NCBI RefSeq assembly: GCF_002214505.1 | Contig: NZ_CP015103.1 | Coordinates: 372,001-436,000, forward strand | Direction: 5' to 3' | Origin: Thermococcus siculi | Lineage (GTDB): Archaea; Methanobacteriota_B; Thermococci; Thermococcales; Thermococcaceae | DNA length: 64,000 nt | Shown: piece by piece, positions 50,137 through 59,744 of the stretch | Position numbering within the stretch: position 1 is the stretch's first letter | How the letters are laid out: the number at the start of each line of letters is the position of its first letter | Made by a program: the position numbers and the translations under genes | The notes under the pieces: generated by a model | What the model saw: the letters and a program-made list of their open reading frames with translations, nothing else | Databases searched by the model: none | What the model was told of the DNA's origin: nothing

Positions 50137-51330
50137 TCACCTCCTCCGGATGAGCGGGACGAGGAGCAGGGCCAGCACGACCAGCCCCGGGCCACAGACG
50201 GTTAAACCGGTGAGGGTGTTGACGGTGGTCGATGTGTTCGCCTCAAAGTACGCCGTTCCGTTGGGGATCTCATAAGTTGGAAACGTCCTTGAGAAGCACT
50301 TCACGAGCCTCGGATTTTTGCTTTTGTGATACGGTATCCAGGCATGGCCTCCGTTTTCAGTCTCGTACCAGCCGATGTGCGAGTTGTGGCCGGAGTAGCC
50401 CCACTCCGCAACACCGGCGATGGCCTCAAGGTCGGAGTCGCTCAAGTTGACAACGCCGTTATCCATAAGCCAGCGAAGCTCGGCCAGCAGGGCCTCGGAG
50501 GCGTTCACCTCGGACGGCTCTACTTCCGGGGAAAGTCTGCTCACCGAAGTCTTAACCAGCGTCAGCGGGGCGTTGCACGATATCCCAAAGGCACCAAGGA
50601 AGTCCCTGACTGCGGCGTTCACCTCGTCGTCAGATTCGTTTATGGCCTCAACCCTCATCTCAAAGTAACCGGCTCTTATCACCCTCGCCGGATCTATTCC
50701 GTGATCCCGCAGGCAGGCCTCGAAGGCGGGGTTCGGCTTCCACGTGCACATCCCATTCACGCAGCCGCAGCCCGTCATGCCCAGACAGGAGTACCACTCG
50801 CGGTAAACGCAGGGGGTCACTATCTTCGATGCCTCCTCCTTTGGAGCGCAGACCTCACCGGAGCACCCGCCCGTGGCACAGTCGGCGTCGGAGGTGCACT
50901 CGCTTCCCTTAACGGGGGAGAGAGCTATTTTAACGCCGTTCCTCTCGAAGGTCGCATTGTTAACGACGTTCCATCCATCGGATCTTAGTTTTTTCAGGGT
51001 CTCGTTGGTCACGATAATGGAGACGTTGAGCGATGCCACTGAAACCGACTCCTCCCTCCACTCCACCGGTATCTGAACCCTGACGTGGGGGCCGTCGCTC
51101 GCGTTCCAGACCATCACGTACAGCCTCGGGTCATGGTGGGAGCGGTAGAGGTAGGTGCCGTCCTCGAAGGCGACGTTCTGAGCCTGATCGAGCCTCCCAA
51201 CGTCATAGGCTACCCCCGGTTTGTTGAGGACGACCTCGACCGCGTAGCTATCCGCGGGACTCATGCAGGCGTTAACGATGGGCGTTATCGCGAAGATCAG
51301 GAGTATTGCCAGCGCCGCCAGTCTCTTCAT
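50137..51330 (-). CDS. CGP-CTERM anchored, cysteine-rich surface protein
   Basis: A 397-residue exported protein: N-terminal signal ([21 protein letters not shown]) and a C-terminal [20 protein letters not shown], the CGP-CTERM sorting signal found in Thermococcales, in which the Cys is thought to be lipid-modified. The centre has two cysteine clusters ([16 protein letters not shown] near 150 and [14 protein letters not shown] near 190), resembling the eight-cysteine-cluster proteins. A domain around 260-370 contains [11 protein letters not shown]. Function unknown; probably a cell-surface protein stabilised by disulfides. Confidence 0.8.
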   Translation of the reverse strand: MKRLAALAILLIFAITPIVNACMSPADSYAVEVVLNKPGVAYDVGRLDQAQNVAFEDGTYLYRSHHDPRLYVMVWNASDGPHVRVQIPVEWREESVSVASLNVSIIVTNETLKKLRSDGWNVVNNATFERNGVKIALSPVKGSECTSDADCATGGCSGEVCAPKEEASKIVTPCVYREWYSCLGMTGCGCVNGMCTWKPNPAFEACLRDHGIDPARVIRAGYFEMRVEAINESDDEVNAAVRDFLGAFGISCNAPLTLVKTSVSRLSPEVEPSEVNASEALLAELRWLMDNGVVNLSDSDLEAIAGVAEWGYSGHNSHIGWYETENGGHAWIPYHKSKNPRLVKCFSRTFPTYEIPNGTAYFEANTSTTVNTLTGLTVCGPGLVVLALLLVPLIRRR

Positions 51331-51405
51331 TCTTCCACCGAATTAAATGGGGCGCCGGAATATATACGCCTATCCATCGCTTCAAACCCCCTCGAAGCTA
51401 AAACC

Positions 51406-51441
51406 TTTATATGCTCCCTGAGAATATCACCCGAGGTGATT
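51406..51441 (+). promoter_or_regulatory. Enolase promoter with Thermococcales glycolytic motif (TGM)
   Basis: The TATA box TTTATATG (51406-51413) is followed by TATCAC-CCGAG-GTGATT (51425-51441), which matches the TGM consensus TATCACn5GTGATA except for the last base. The motif covers the predicted transcript start and the ribosome site. TGM is bound by the TrmB-type regulator Tgr/TrmBL1; a position downstream of TATA is expected to repress. Confidence 0.65.
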
Positions 51442-51444
51442 GAT

Positions 51445-52737
51445 ATGGAGAACCCGTTTGAGATAACAGGAGTCGTGGCGAGGGAGATACTCGACAGCAG
51501 GGGAAACCCGACGGTTGAGGTCGAGGTCTACACGCCCGTTAGCATGGGAAGGGCGGCCGTCCCGAGCGGAGCGAGCACCGGTACCCACGAGGCCCTCGAG
51601 CTTCGCGACGGCGGAAAGCGCTACCTCGGGAAGGGCGTCAGAAGGGCCGTTGAGAACGTCAACAAGATAATCGCTCCGGAGATAATCGGAATGGACGTCA
51701 CCTGGCAGAGGGACATAGACAGCCTTCTCCTCGAGCTGGACGGAACCGAGAACAAGAGCAACCTCGGAGCGAACGCGATGCTCGGCGTTTCTCTGGCCGT
51801 TGCCAAAGCAGCCGCCAACGCCCTTGGTTTACCGCTCTACCAGTACATAGGCGGAACGAACGCCTACGTCATGCCTGTCCCGATGAGCAACGTCATAAAT
51901 GGCGGTGTCCACGCCGGCAACGAGCTTGACTTCCAGGAGTTCATGATAATGCCGGTTGGAGCCGACTCCTTCAGGGAGGCAATAAGGTGGGTTTCTGAAA
52001 CCTATCACGTCCTCAAGGGCGTCATAGCCGAGAAGTACGGCAAGAACGCAGTCAACGTTGGTGACGAGGGCGGCTTCGCCCCGCCGATGAAGGAAGTCAC
52101 CGAGCCGCTCGAGGTTCTCATAACGGCCATCGAGGAGGCCGGCTACAAGCCCGGCGACGAGATAGCCTTCGCCCTCGATGCAGCCTCAAGCGAGTTCTTC
52201 CACCCTGACAGTGGCAAGTACATCGTCTCGGGGAAGGAGTACGACAGGGGAGAACTCCTCGAGCTTTACAGGGAACTCGTCTCGGCCTACCCGATAGTTT
52301 CCATCGAGGACCCGTTCCACGAGGAGGACTGGGAAGGCTTCGCCATGATAACCAAGGAACTCGGAAGCAAGATACAGATCGTTGGAGACGACCTCTTCGT
52401 CACCAACCCGAAGAGAATTAGGAAGGGCATCGAGATGGGTGCCGCCAACGCGCTCCTCCTCAAGGTGAACCAGATAGGAACCCTCAGCGAGGCCATAGAT
52501 GCGGCCTACACCTCATTCAGGGCAGGCTACGGCGTCGTCGTCTCCCACAGGAGCGGAGAGACGGAGGACGCCACCATAGCCGACCTCGCGGTTGCCCTCA
52601 ACGCGGGCCAGATAAAGACCGGCGCCCCGGCGAGGAGCGACAGGAACGCCAAGTACAACCAGCTCATACGCATAGAGGAGGAACTCGAGGGCATAGCCCG
52701 CTATCCGGGCAGGAAGTTCAGGAACCCGTTCCTCTGA
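51445..52737 (+). CDS. eno: Enolase
   Basis: A 430-residue enolase interconverting 2-phosphoglycerate and phosphoenolpyruvate. Motifs: [15 protein letters not shown]-type start ([12 protein letters not shown]), [63 protein letters not shown] and [11 protein letters not shown], covering the Mg2+ and catalytic Lys/Glu residues. I start at the ATG at 51445, after GAGGTGATTGAT. A much longer frame to 51085 crosses the upstream divergent gene and is not real. Confidence 0.95.
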   Translation: MENPFEITGVVAREILDSRGNPTVEVEVYTPVSMGRAAVPSGASTGTHEALELRDGGKRYLGKGVRRAVENVNKIIAPEIIGMDVTWQRDIDSLLLELDGTENKSNLGANAMLGVSLAVAKAAANALGLPLYQYIGGTNAYVMPVPMSNVINGGVHAGNELDFQEFMIMPVGADSFREAIRWVSETYHVLKGVIAEKYGKNAVNVGDEGGFAPPMKEVTEPLEVLITAIEEAGYKPGDEIAFALDAASSEFFHPDSGKYIVSGKEYDRGELLELYRELVSAYPIVSIEDPFHEEDWEGFAMITKELGSKIQIVGDDLFVTNPKRIRKGIEMGAANALLLKVNQIGTLSEAIDAAYTSFRAGYGVVVSHRSGETEDATIADLAVALNAGQIKTGAPARSDRNAKYNQLIRIEEELEGIARYPGRKFRNPFL

Positions 52738-52763
52738 CCCTTTCCCTTTAATTTTAGGTGGAA

Positions 52764-53402
52764 ATGATGAGGCTCGATCCAGAGAGGTTCATAAAACCCA
52801 GGCCTTTGCTTCTGCTCGCGGAGCTATTCCTCCTTCTCGCGATTCCAGCATCGAAGATATCCTACAACGCCTCCCTATCCTGCCTTGGAGCCTCAACGGT
52901 TCTCTACTACGTTGGAATGACGGAGCTGGTGAGCAAGAGGCTCGGAAGGTGGGCGGTGAAGAGATTCACGATAGCCTACCTCCTGAGGGCGTTCTCGTGG
53001 GTTCTCATGATAGCCTCGGCCTTCTACACGTACTCGGCGGTCATAGAAAACCTGCTCCCCTTTGGCCCGAGGGAGTTCGTCGTGACCTCGGTCGTTGCTC
53101 TCATAGGCGCGGGGATTAACTACATAGCGGTTGGAATACGAAACAACGTCCTCTGGAAGATTAAGGGCCTGAAGCCGGCCCTCTGGTTCTCCAGAATAAA
53201 CGCGGTGGTTCTCTTCCTGATGGCGGCCGTGCCCTTCCTGCCCGCCCTCGCGAGGGCCGAGGGACTCACCTGGCTTTTAGCCCTTCTAGCGGCACCGATA
53301 CTCGGCTCCTTCACCGTTCTCGCCGTGCTGGGGAAGCTCTTCTACCTGAAGTTCCTGCTCACGTTCGAGGAGACGGAGGGGTCGGGGAATAGACCGCAGT
53401 AA
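52764..53402 (+). CDS. Six-helix membrane protein, unknown
   Basis: A 212-residue protein with about six membrane helices in three pairs (about 15-35, 40-55, 75-95, 108-130, 145-165 and 170-200) and a short Gly/Asn-rich cytoplasmic end. ATG at 52764 or 52767 behind AGGTGGAA. Located 26 bases after the enolase stop on the same strand and convergent with the PadR gene. Not recognised. Confidence 0.65.
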   Translation: MMRLDPERFIKPRPLLLLAELFLLLAIPASKISYNASLSCLGASTVLYYVGMTELVSKRLGRWAVKRFTIAYLLRAFSWVLMIASAFYTYSAVIENLLPFGPREFVVTSVVALIGAGINYIAVGIRNNVLWKIKGLKPALWFSRINAVVLFLMAAVPFLPALARAEGLTWLLALLAAPILGSFTVLAVLGKLFYLKFLLTFEETEGSGNRPQ

Positions 53403-53422
53403 GAAAGGGGAAGGGATGACCC

Positions 53423-53908
53423 TCACTCCGAACCTTCCTCGAGCATTGCCCTGAGCTGCTCCCTCTTCCTTTCCAGGAGTTCTATGACCCCGTCGAGGAC
53501 ACTGAGGTACTCCACTATGGCCTCCCTCGCAAGCTCCCCACCGTAACCCCTCTCGCGGAGCTTCTCCCTCATCAGCTCGTGGTACTCTATGGCCCTGTAG
53601 AGGGATTGGAGGGCGAGCTCGTTCGACTCCCTGATGTAGTCCCAGCCCCTCTCGGTCAGGGAATATTTAACCAGCCTCCTCTTTCCGCGGTACTCCTCGT
53701 GGGGCTCGAGCAGACCCTCCTCCACCATCTTGTTGAGCATGGTGTAGAGGTTCCCGGGACTCGGTTTCCAAAAGCCATGAGAGACGCGCTCTATCTCCTT
53801 GAGTATTCCATAGCCATGGATTTCACCGTTGAGGCCCACTATGATGAGTATCAGGTTCTTCACCGGAACCGTGAAGAGACTCCTCACGAACGAGACGTCC
53901 TCCCCCAT
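53423..53908 (-). CDS. PadR-family transcriptional regulator
   Basis: A 161-residue PadR protein: winged helix with LIIVGLNGEIHGYGILKEIER, GNLYTMLNKMVEEGLL and YSLTERGWDYI, and a C-terminal dimerising helix rich in Glu, Arg and Leu (about 120-160). It is divergent from the MMPL exporter, with a palindromic operator between, the usual layout in which PadR represses an efflux pump and itself until a ligand binds. ATG at 53908 after GGGTGGTACC. Confidence 0.88.
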   Translation of the reverse strand: MGEDVSFVRSLFTVPVKNLILIIVGLNGEIHGYGILKEIERVSHGFWKPSPGNLYTMLNKMVEEGLLEPHEEYRGKRRLVKYSLTERGWDYIRESNELALQSLYRAIEYHELMREKLRERGYGGELAREAIVEYLSVLDGVIELLERKREQLRAMLEEGSE

Positions 53909-53942
53909 GGTACCACCCGCGAAAGTCTTATAAGTTGGCCCA

Positions 53943-53963
53943 ATATATCTGAATCAGATATAT
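53943..53963. promoter_or_regulatory. 21-base palindrome in the padR/MMPL divergent promoter
   Basis: Perfect 10-base arms ATATATCTGA and TCAGATATAT flank a single A. Each arm contains a TATAT element that could serve as TATA box, one for each gene, so protein binding here would block both promoters. Additional TATA-like boxes are CTTATAAG (53927) on the padR side and CTTAAAAG (54004) on the exporter side. Confidence 0.65.
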
Positions 53964-54027
53964 CTGTTACATACATATTCGTCTAAGGTATTCGAGGTCC
54001 GAACTTAAAAGGGTTTGGGGTGAGACG

Positions 54028-57000
54028 ATGGCCTGGAACGAGTGGATAGCAAGGCACGCGAAGATTGTAATGCTCATCTGGCTCATAGCGATCCTCCTGC
54101 TCGGCCCGATGGCTATGAAACTGGGAAGCGTAACGAGCTACAGCATGGAGCAGATGATGCCCAAGGGCATCGAGTCCATCGAGGTTCAAAATATAATGAG
54201 CGAGCACTTCGTGGAGTCCCAGAACGAGAACCTGACGTACCTCATAGTAACCAACATCAGCGTGAACGATCCAGATGCCGAGAAAGCATACTGGGCATTC
54301 AAGGAGAGGGTTGAAGGGAAATACGCCCACAACGTCACCTCCTACTACGACGCCCTCAACCGGCTGGACGAGAAGAGCCACGACATAGCGCTCAACGTGA
54401 CGATGATGACGGCCAACGTGACGGGTCTCCTCTACAGCACGGCAATCAAAACGAACGCTTCCTTTGGCGTTTACCTCGACCAAGTCTACCTCCTCGCCAA
54501 CACCACGGAGACCACCAGGGAAAGCCTCGTCGGCATAGCGGGGGCGTATGTCATTCTAAACGAGAACCTCACAAAGCTCTACCATCAGATGAACGGGACG
54601 GCGGAGCTGCTCAGGGAAGCCGACGGTGCCTATCTCAGGATAGCCCAGGAGATGCCGAACGCAACCGAGGAGGAAAGGAAGACCGCCCTTGAGAGCCTGC
54701 TCTACGACAGCGTGAACGAGAGCGTTAAGCCCCTTGTGCCAGCGATAGTCGAAACCGTTGCCCTCTACGACCCGGTGCCGAACGGAACCCTGATCATGTA
54801 TCCGGAACTGCTGGAGAACGCCACGGTGGAGTTCACATACAACCTTATGGAGCAGGAGAACCCGGAGATGGTTCTCCCGAGGGAGGTTCTCCTCCAGGTC
54901 TACCGGAGCGGTGGAGATCCGGAAATCATAGGTGGAATCTCCCAGGGGATCCTGTTCGAGAGGACGAGGGAGGGCCTCGAGGGGAAGGTTCCCGACCCGG
55001 AGGGGACGGCCGAGGTTCTCGTCTCCACGGCCACCGCGGATCCGGAGGGAATACTGAGCGGAGAGACCCTCGAGAACGCAACGGTTTCAGCTGTTATGGA
55101 CCTCCTACCGCCGGAACAGGCGAGACCGGAGCTTGAAGAAATAATAAGGGCGCTCTACAACGGGGCCGATCCGAGGGGGCTGGCGGAGGGGACCTTCCTC
55201 GAAGGGCTTGAGAAAAAGCTCTCCGAGAACCTGCCGCCAGAAACTCCGGAGAGCGTTAAGACGGCCGTTCTGGCCCTTGCAAAGGTCGTCGTCAGGAACT
55301 ACCCGATGAACGAGGCCCAGGTCGAGGCGCTGGTGAAGGGGACCACCGAGGCCATGGTGGAGAAGCTCCTCGAGGAAGGCCTAGGGGACATCGAGCTGAA
55401 CCTCAACGTCACCCAGCTCGTCGAGATAGCCTACGAATTCAAGGACAATCCAGAAGCGATAACCCGCGAGGACGTGAAGCCGATAGCCGAGCAGGTCTAC
55501 CCGAGTCTCTACGCCATCATGGGGTCGTATATAAACATGCTCAAGAGCCCGGACAACACCAGCATAATGGTAACCTTCATCCCGGCCGGAGAAACCGCCC
55601 CGGGGCAGGATGAGTTCAAGTACCTCGCGGAAAACGCGACTATCGTCAAGGAAACCGCTCTGGAGGAGTTCGGGAAGTACTTCCCCAACGTCGACGGCGC
55701 CCTCGGGGGCAACCCGATACAGATGCACGAGATGTTCGCACTCGGTCAAGAGGACAACGCCAAAACAACGAGGGTGAGCGTTACAGGGGCGCTGATAATC
55801 CTTCTCATCCTTATGGGGACGGCCATACTCGCGACTCTTCTGCCCTTCGCGGGGGTCGGGACGGCGGTGATGACCGCCCTCGGAATAACCTACCTGCTCG
55901 CGAAGGGCGACGTCATGAGCGTCGGGAACTGGGCCATCATGCTCACGGTTACCACCGCCCTCGGTCTGGGAATAGACTATTCAACCTACTACCTCCACCG
56001 CTTCAGAGAGTATCTTGCAGAAGGCTACGACCACGAGAAAGCCGTTGCTGAAGCTCTGAAGCGCTCGAAGGACGCGGTTTTGGCGAGCGCTGCAACTGAC
56101 ATAATAGCCTTCGCCAGCTTCATCCTCGCCTGGGAGTTCCCCATGTTCAGACAGATGGGAATAATAGCCCCCCTCGCAGTGGTTTCCGTGCTCGTGGCGA
56201 GCCTGACCTTCATCCCCGCCATGACCGCCCTGATAGGGGACAAACCCTTCTTCTGGTGGCCGAGGAAGCTCGAGAAGCACCTGGAGAACGTTGACATCCA
56301 CGAGAGGAGCAGGATAGCGGGGTGGGTTGTGAGGCACGCGAAGCTCGTCCTAGTGTTGGGAATACTCATAGCGGCCCCGGCAACCTACGCGTTCTTCACC
56401 TTCGAGGGCAGCCACGACATGACGCTGTTCATGCCTGAGAACAGCGAGACCTACAAGTTCATACAGCTGAGTCTGGACAAGTTCGGTGCCGCGGTGGCCT
56501 CGCCCTACTACGTCATCCTCGAGTTCAACGGGCCGATAACAAACGACGACCTGAAGCTCATCATGGATGTGAGCGAGCACATATCCGGCATGGAGGGGGT
56601 AACTTCGGTTTACTCGCCGGTAATGCCCTACGGAACCCCCGTGGAGAATCTGACCCTCGATACCATAAAGGCCCTCGGCGGGGACCGCTACATTTCAGAC
56701 GACGGGAGCATCGTCCTGATACAGGTAAGCGCCAAGTACGACGAGAACAGCAACGAAGCCAAGGACCTGATAAGAGCGATGAGGGATTATGTAAGGGGCG
56801 TTGCATCGGAGAACGAAAGGCTCGCCAGGGGAATGGTCGGAGGAAACGCCGCCCTCTCGATGGATCTCAGCGACAAGATCAACGACGTCTTCTGGAACAG
56901 AATCTTGCCTGTGGCGCTCCTGCTGATGTTCCTCTCGCTCATACCGACCCTCAAGGGGCTTCCGGCGGTGTTCTCGACGATAGGGACGATATTCCTGGGC

Positions 57001-57414
57001 GTCATGACGAGCATATGGGTCTCGACGTGGCTCTTCGAGGAGGTCTTCGGCCAGCAGGTGATGTGGTTCCTGCCGCTGATGGTCTTCGTCGTGCTCATGG
57101 GAGTTGGCATCGACTACAACAGCTTCTACCTCGTCAAGGCCAGGGACGAGTTCGAGAGGAGAAAGCCCGAGGAAGCGCTGATAGTCGCAGCGGGAACCAT
57201 GGACGTTCTCGTAATCGGTCTCGCGGCGGTGCTCGCGGTTACCTACGGCTCGCTGGTGCTGAGCGGGACCTGGGGAATGAGGGAGATAGGTTTCACTCTG
57301 GCCGCCGGAGTTCTACTGACGGCGACGCTGGCGGTCTACTTCATAGGGCCGGCATTCATGAGCCTCTTCGGGAAGAAGGCCTGGTGGCCCCTCTTCAAGG
57401 AGAAGTCCGAGTAA
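54028..57414 (+). CDS. MMPL/RND-superfamily exporter
   Basis: A 1128-residue membrane transporter with the duplicated RND layout. One helix (about 14-34) is followed by a very long extracytoplasmic domain (about 35-570), a five-helix block (575-745) with GLGIDYSTYYLHRFRE, a second single helix (about 765), a shorter outer domain (785-955) and a second block with GVGIDYNSFYLVKARDEFERR. The paired GIDY motifs are the proton-relay Asp/Tyr of MmpL-type proteins. Likely substrates are lipids or hydrophobic compounds. ATG at 54028 behind GGGGTGAG. Confidence 0.88.
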   Translation: MAWNEWIARHAKIVMLIWLIAILLLGPMAMKLGSVTSYSMEQMMPKGIESIEVQNIMSEHFVESQNENLTYLIVTNISVNDPDAEKAYWAFKERVEGKYAHNVTSYYDALNRLDEKSHDIALNVTMMTANVTGLLYSTAIKTNASFGVYLDQVYLLANTTETTRESLVGIAGAYVILNENLTKLYHQMNGTAELLREADGAYLRIAQEMPNATEEERKTALESLLYDSVNESVKPLVPAIVETVALYDPVPNGTLIMYPELLENATVEFTYNLMEQENPEMVLPREVLLQVYRSGGDPEIIGGISQGILFERTREGLEGKVPDPEGTAEVLVSTATADPEGILSGETLENATVSAVMDLLPPEQARPELEEIIRALYNGADPRGLAEGTFLEGLEKKLSENLPPETPESVKTAVLALAKVVVRNYPMNEAQVEALVKGTTEAMVEKLLEEGLGDIELNLNVTQLVEIAYEFKDNPEAITREDVKPIAEQVYPSLYAIMGSYINMLKSPDNTSIMVTFIPAGETAPGQDEFKYLAENATIVKETALEEFGKYFPNVDGALGGNPIQMHEMFALGQEDNAKTTRVSVTGALIILLILMGTAILATLLPFAGVGTAVMTALGITYLLAKGDVMSVGNWAIMLTVTTALGLGIDYSTYYLHRFREYLAEGYDHEKAVAEALKRSKDAVLASAATDIIAFASFILAWEFPMFRQMGIIAPLAVVSVLVASLTFIPAMTALIGDKPFFWWPRKLEKHLENVDIHERSRIAGWVVRHAKLVLVLGILIAAPATYAFFTFEGSHDMTLFMPENSETYKFIQLSLDKFGAAVASPYYVILEFNGPITNDDLKLIMDVSEHISGMEGVTSVYSPVMPYGTPVENLTLDTIKALGGDRYISDDGSIVLIQVSAKYDENSNEAKDLIRAMRDYVRGVASENERLARGMVGGNAALSMDLSDKINDVFWNRILPVALLLMFLSLIPTLKGLPAVFSTIGTIFLGVMTSIWVSTWLFEEVFGQQVMWFLPLMVFVVLMGVGIDYNSFYLVKARDEFERRKPEEALIVAAGTMDVLVIGLAAVLAVTYGSLVLSGTWGMREIGFTLAAGVLLTATLAVYFIGPAFMSLFGKKAWWPLFKEKSE

Positions 57415-57484
57415 TCCCCTTTCCCATTTTTGTTCCAAAAGGGTTATATGCCATAGATTTCGGCTTCCGGGTAGAGAGGAGAGC

Positions 57485-57792
57485 AAACACCGGAGGGGCC
57501 CCACAACCCCCTTTGTGGGTGATTGGAATGGAGAAAGACAGGAAAAAGCTCAAAATTTACATTCCCGGAATCAAATTCCCCTTGCAGGACCGGGGGGTTT
57601 CACCCCCCACGTCCTTGCCAACCCCCTCCCCCCGAGAGTGGGGCTTCGCCCCACGCAAGACGGGAAACTACGTTTCCCAGCCCTTCCTTATTCTTCTAAA
57701 CACCGGAGGGGGCTGCGCCCCCTACAACCCCCAGGGTGAAGTAAAATGAAGAAACTCAAAATTTACATCCCAGGCCTCAAATTTCCATCGAT
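57485..57792 (+). repeat. Duplicated leader/gene start flanking a hairpin-rich block
   Basis: Two copies, at 57485-57579 and 57698-57792 (offset 213), each contain AAACACCGGAGGGG, an ACAACCCCC segment, a GGTGA-type ribosome site, an ATG, and the codons for KKLKIYIPG(I/L)KFP. Between them (57580-57697) lie three GC-rich hairpins: GGGGGGTTTCACCCCCC, GTGGGGCTTCGCCCCAC and GGGAAACTACGTTTCCC. A fourth, AGGGGGCTGCGCCCCCT, sits in the second copy. It resembles a dispersed intergenic element of Thermococcus genomes as I remember them. A TATA box GGGTTATATG at 57441 precedes all of it. Confidence 0.7.
57528..57749 (+). pseudogene. Truncated duplicate of the radical SAM gene start, read through into a 73-residue frame
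   Basis: From the ATG at 57528 (ribosome site GGTGATTGGA) the first 18 residues, MEKDRKKLKIYIPGIKFP, copy the start of the following radical SAM protein. The frame then runs through the hairpin block as low-complexity Pro/Gly-rich sequence and stops at 57749, overlapping the true gene start by ATGA. It is most simply the remnant left when an element inserted with duplication of the gene start. It could still be translated and couple translation to the gene after it. Confidence 0.55.
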
Positions 57793-58573
57793 CTCGCTCA
57801 CAGGGAACGCCTGCGCCCTCAACTGCGCCCACTGCGGGAGGCACTACCTGGAAGGAATGAGGAAGCCGGAAAGGGGGGAACTGCTCAACTACTGTCTGAA
57901 CCTGGAGAGGGAAGGCTACACAGGCTGCCTTTTAAGCGGGGGCATGGACGGTCGCCTGAAGGTTCCCCTCGACTTTTACGCCGACGAGATAAGGGAGATA
58001 AAGAGGAGAACCAACTTAAAGCTCAACGCCCACGTGGGCTTCATCGACGAGAACGACCTGGGGTGGGTTAAATACGTTGATGCCGTCTCCCTTGACTTCG
58101 TTGGCGATGACGACGTTATAAGGCGCGTTTATAAGATAGACAAGACCGTCGATGACTACCTCAGAATTCTCGACATCCTGACCGATGCGGGCGTAAGGGT
58201 CGCGCCGCACATAACCATTGGCCTCGATTTTGGAAAGATATGGTGGGAGTACAAGGCCATAGACATGCTGGTAAAATACCCGATAGACGTTTTGGTTCTC
58301 GACGTCCTCATCCCCACGAAGGGAACCGAAATGGAGAACGTCCCGAAACCCTCCGTGGAGGAGAGCCTCGACGTTGTAAGGTACGCCCGGGAGAGGTTTG
58401 AAGGCGAGCTGAGCATAGGCTGCATGCGGCCTCTGGGAAGGTGGCGGCTGGAGTTCGATAAGGGGGCTGTTTTGGCGGGCGTTGACAGGCTGACCAATCC
58501 GCCCAGAAAGGTCATAGAGTGGGCAAAAACGGTGAGGGAAGTGGAGATAATCTATGAGTGCTGCGTGATGTAG
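57746..58573 (+). CDS. Radical SAM protein, probable lipoyl synthase subunit (LipS type)
   Basis: A 275-residue radical SAM enzyme with the cluster motif CALNCAHC near residue 23, a GG motif in CLLSGGMDGR and a TIM-barrel body; the C-terminus ends in YECCVM with two more cysteines. Its position relative to the aminotransferase, deoC and enolase equals that of T. kodakarensis TK2109, one of the two proteins (TK2109 and TK2248) shown to form a structurally novel archaeal lipoyl synthase. The second subunit is not in this window. The family is firm; the lipoyl role rests on remembered synteny and motif layout. Confidence 0.72.
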   Translation: MKKLKIYIPGLKFPSISLTGNACALNCAHCGRHYLEGMRKPERGELLNYCLNLEREGYTGCLLSGGMDGRLKVPLDFYADEIREIKRRTNLKLNAHVGFIDENDLGWVKYVDAVSLDFVGDDDVIRRVYKIDKTVDDYLRILDILTDAGVRVAPHITIGLDFGKIWWEYKAIDMLVKYPIDVLVLDVLIPTKGTEMENVPKPSVEESLDVVRYARERFEGELSIGCMRPLGRWRLEFDKGAVLAGVDRLTNPPRKVIEWAKTVREVEIIYECCVM

Positions 58574-58633
58574 GGCTCACCAAACCTCGCGTCATCACAA
58601 AATCAGAAAGGAGAACGCCGATCATCGCCCTGT

Positions 58634-59086
58634 CTAAAGCTCCTCCTTGACGGTCACGAAGGACACCATGGTAACGGTCTGACCGACCCCCCGTATCTCC
58701 CGGAGCCTGTCGACGACTATCTGCCCTACCTCCTCCGAGCTGGGCGCGCGGACCTTTATGAGGAGGTCCCACTCACCGGCTATTATGTGCACCTCGTAGA
58801 CCCCATCGAGGGCCGCTATCCTCTCGGCGACCTCACGCTGGTTGACCCCGGAATCGGGGTCGTAGCGGGCCAGTATAAATGCGGTTGTTCCAAGGTTGAG
58901 CTTCTTGTAGTTGGGCTTGACGGTGAACTTCTCTATAACGCCCTCCTCGACGAGCTTCTTTATGCGGTAGTGGACGGTGGTACGGGGTATGCCGAGCTTC
59001 TTGCTCAGGCTGGCTATGTTCTCCCTCGCGTTCTCCTTAAGTTCCTTCAACAGCCGAATATCTGTGGTATCTAGAGTGCTCCCCAT
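58634..59086 (-). CDS. Lrp/AsnC-family transcriptional regulator
   Basis: A 150-residue Lrp protein: helix-turn-helix DTTDIRLLKELKENARENIASLSKKLGIPRTTVHYRIKK (recognition helix at about 35-45) and a RAM effector domain with VYEVHIIAGEWDLLIKVRA. I start at the ATG at 59086 preceded by GGGGGTAGCC; an ATG at 59104 is possible. Such regulators sense amino acids. No operator is evident beside it. Confidence 0.9.
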   Translation of the reverse strand: MGSTLDTTDIRLLKELKENARENIASLSKKLGIPRTTVHYRIKKLVEEGVIEKFTVKPNYKKLNLGTTAFILARYDPDSGVNQREVAERIAALDGVYEVHIIAGEWDLLIKVRAPSSEEVGQIVVDRLREIRGVGQTVTMVSFVTVKEEL

Positions 59087-59141
59087 GGCTACCCCCTTCG
59101 TCATCTGTCCAATGGCAACTGATGGATTTGGAACGCTGGAC

Positions 59142-59696
59142 TTATTTAAGGTTTTCCTTTAGCCACTCTGCGAAGGCTTTTAAGGCCCTCCCACGGTGCG
59201 ATATCTCGTTCTTCTCCTCGATCGTCATTTCGGCAAAGGTCTTCCCGAATCCCGCCGGCATGAAGATGGGGTCAAAGCCGAAGCCCCCGCTACCGCGCTT
59301 TTCGTGGGTTATCTCACCGTCCACCCTGCCCGTAAAGAGGTGAACATCACCGTCCCAGTAGGCTATGACGCTCTTGAAATGGGCCTTCCTGTCCCCAACA
59401 CCCTCCATGAGCTTGAGGATGCCATCAACGCCGAGCGTTCTGTAGACGTAGGCGGAGTAAACGCCCGGGAACCCCCTGAGGGCGTCGATGAACAGACCAG
59501 AATCATCGAGGAAGAAGGGGCCGTCTATCCTCCCGGCGAGCCACCTGAGGCCGTACTCGGCGACCTCCTCAAGCGTATCCGCCTGTATCTCCGGGTACTC
59601 AAAGCGGAGCTGGTAGACCTCGACTCCGAGCGGTTCGAAGTACTTCTTAGCCTCCTCGACCTTTCCGGGGTTAGAAGTGATGAACGCCAGCCTCAT
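59142..59696 (-). CDS. XTP/dITP pyrophosphatase (HAM1/RdgB)
   Basis: A 184-residue house-cleaning nucleotidase. Motifs: [40 protein letters not shown] and [13 protein letters not shown], followed by [14 protein letters not shown]. It hydrolyses deaminated purine nucleoside triphosphates to monophosphates, protecting nucleic acids, which matters at high temperature. Upstream neighbour on the same strand is the adenosine-specific kinase. Confidence 0.94.
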   Translation of the reverse strand: MRLAFITSNPGKVEEAKKYFEPLGVEVYQLRFEYPEIQADTLEEVAEYGLRWLAGRIDGPFFLDDSGLFIDALRGFPGVYSAYVYRTLGVDGILKLMEGVGDRKAHFKSVIAYWDGDVHLFTGRVDGEITHEKRGSGGFGFDPIFMPAGFGKTFAEMTIEEKNEISHRGRALKAFAEWLKENLK

Positions 59697-59744
59697 ACGA
59701 TCACCGGGAGAAGAGAGGGGAAGAAGGTAAAAAAAGCTGTCGCC

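Noticed and set aside
51085-51444. Longer enolase frame
   Set aside because: It is antisense to the CGP-CTERM gene and crosses the enolase promoter; enolases start at the MENPFEI motif.
57580-57740. CRISPR array or tRNA-like structures in the hairpin-rich block
   Set aside because: The hairpins differ in sequence, have no regular spacers, and none forms a cloverleaf.
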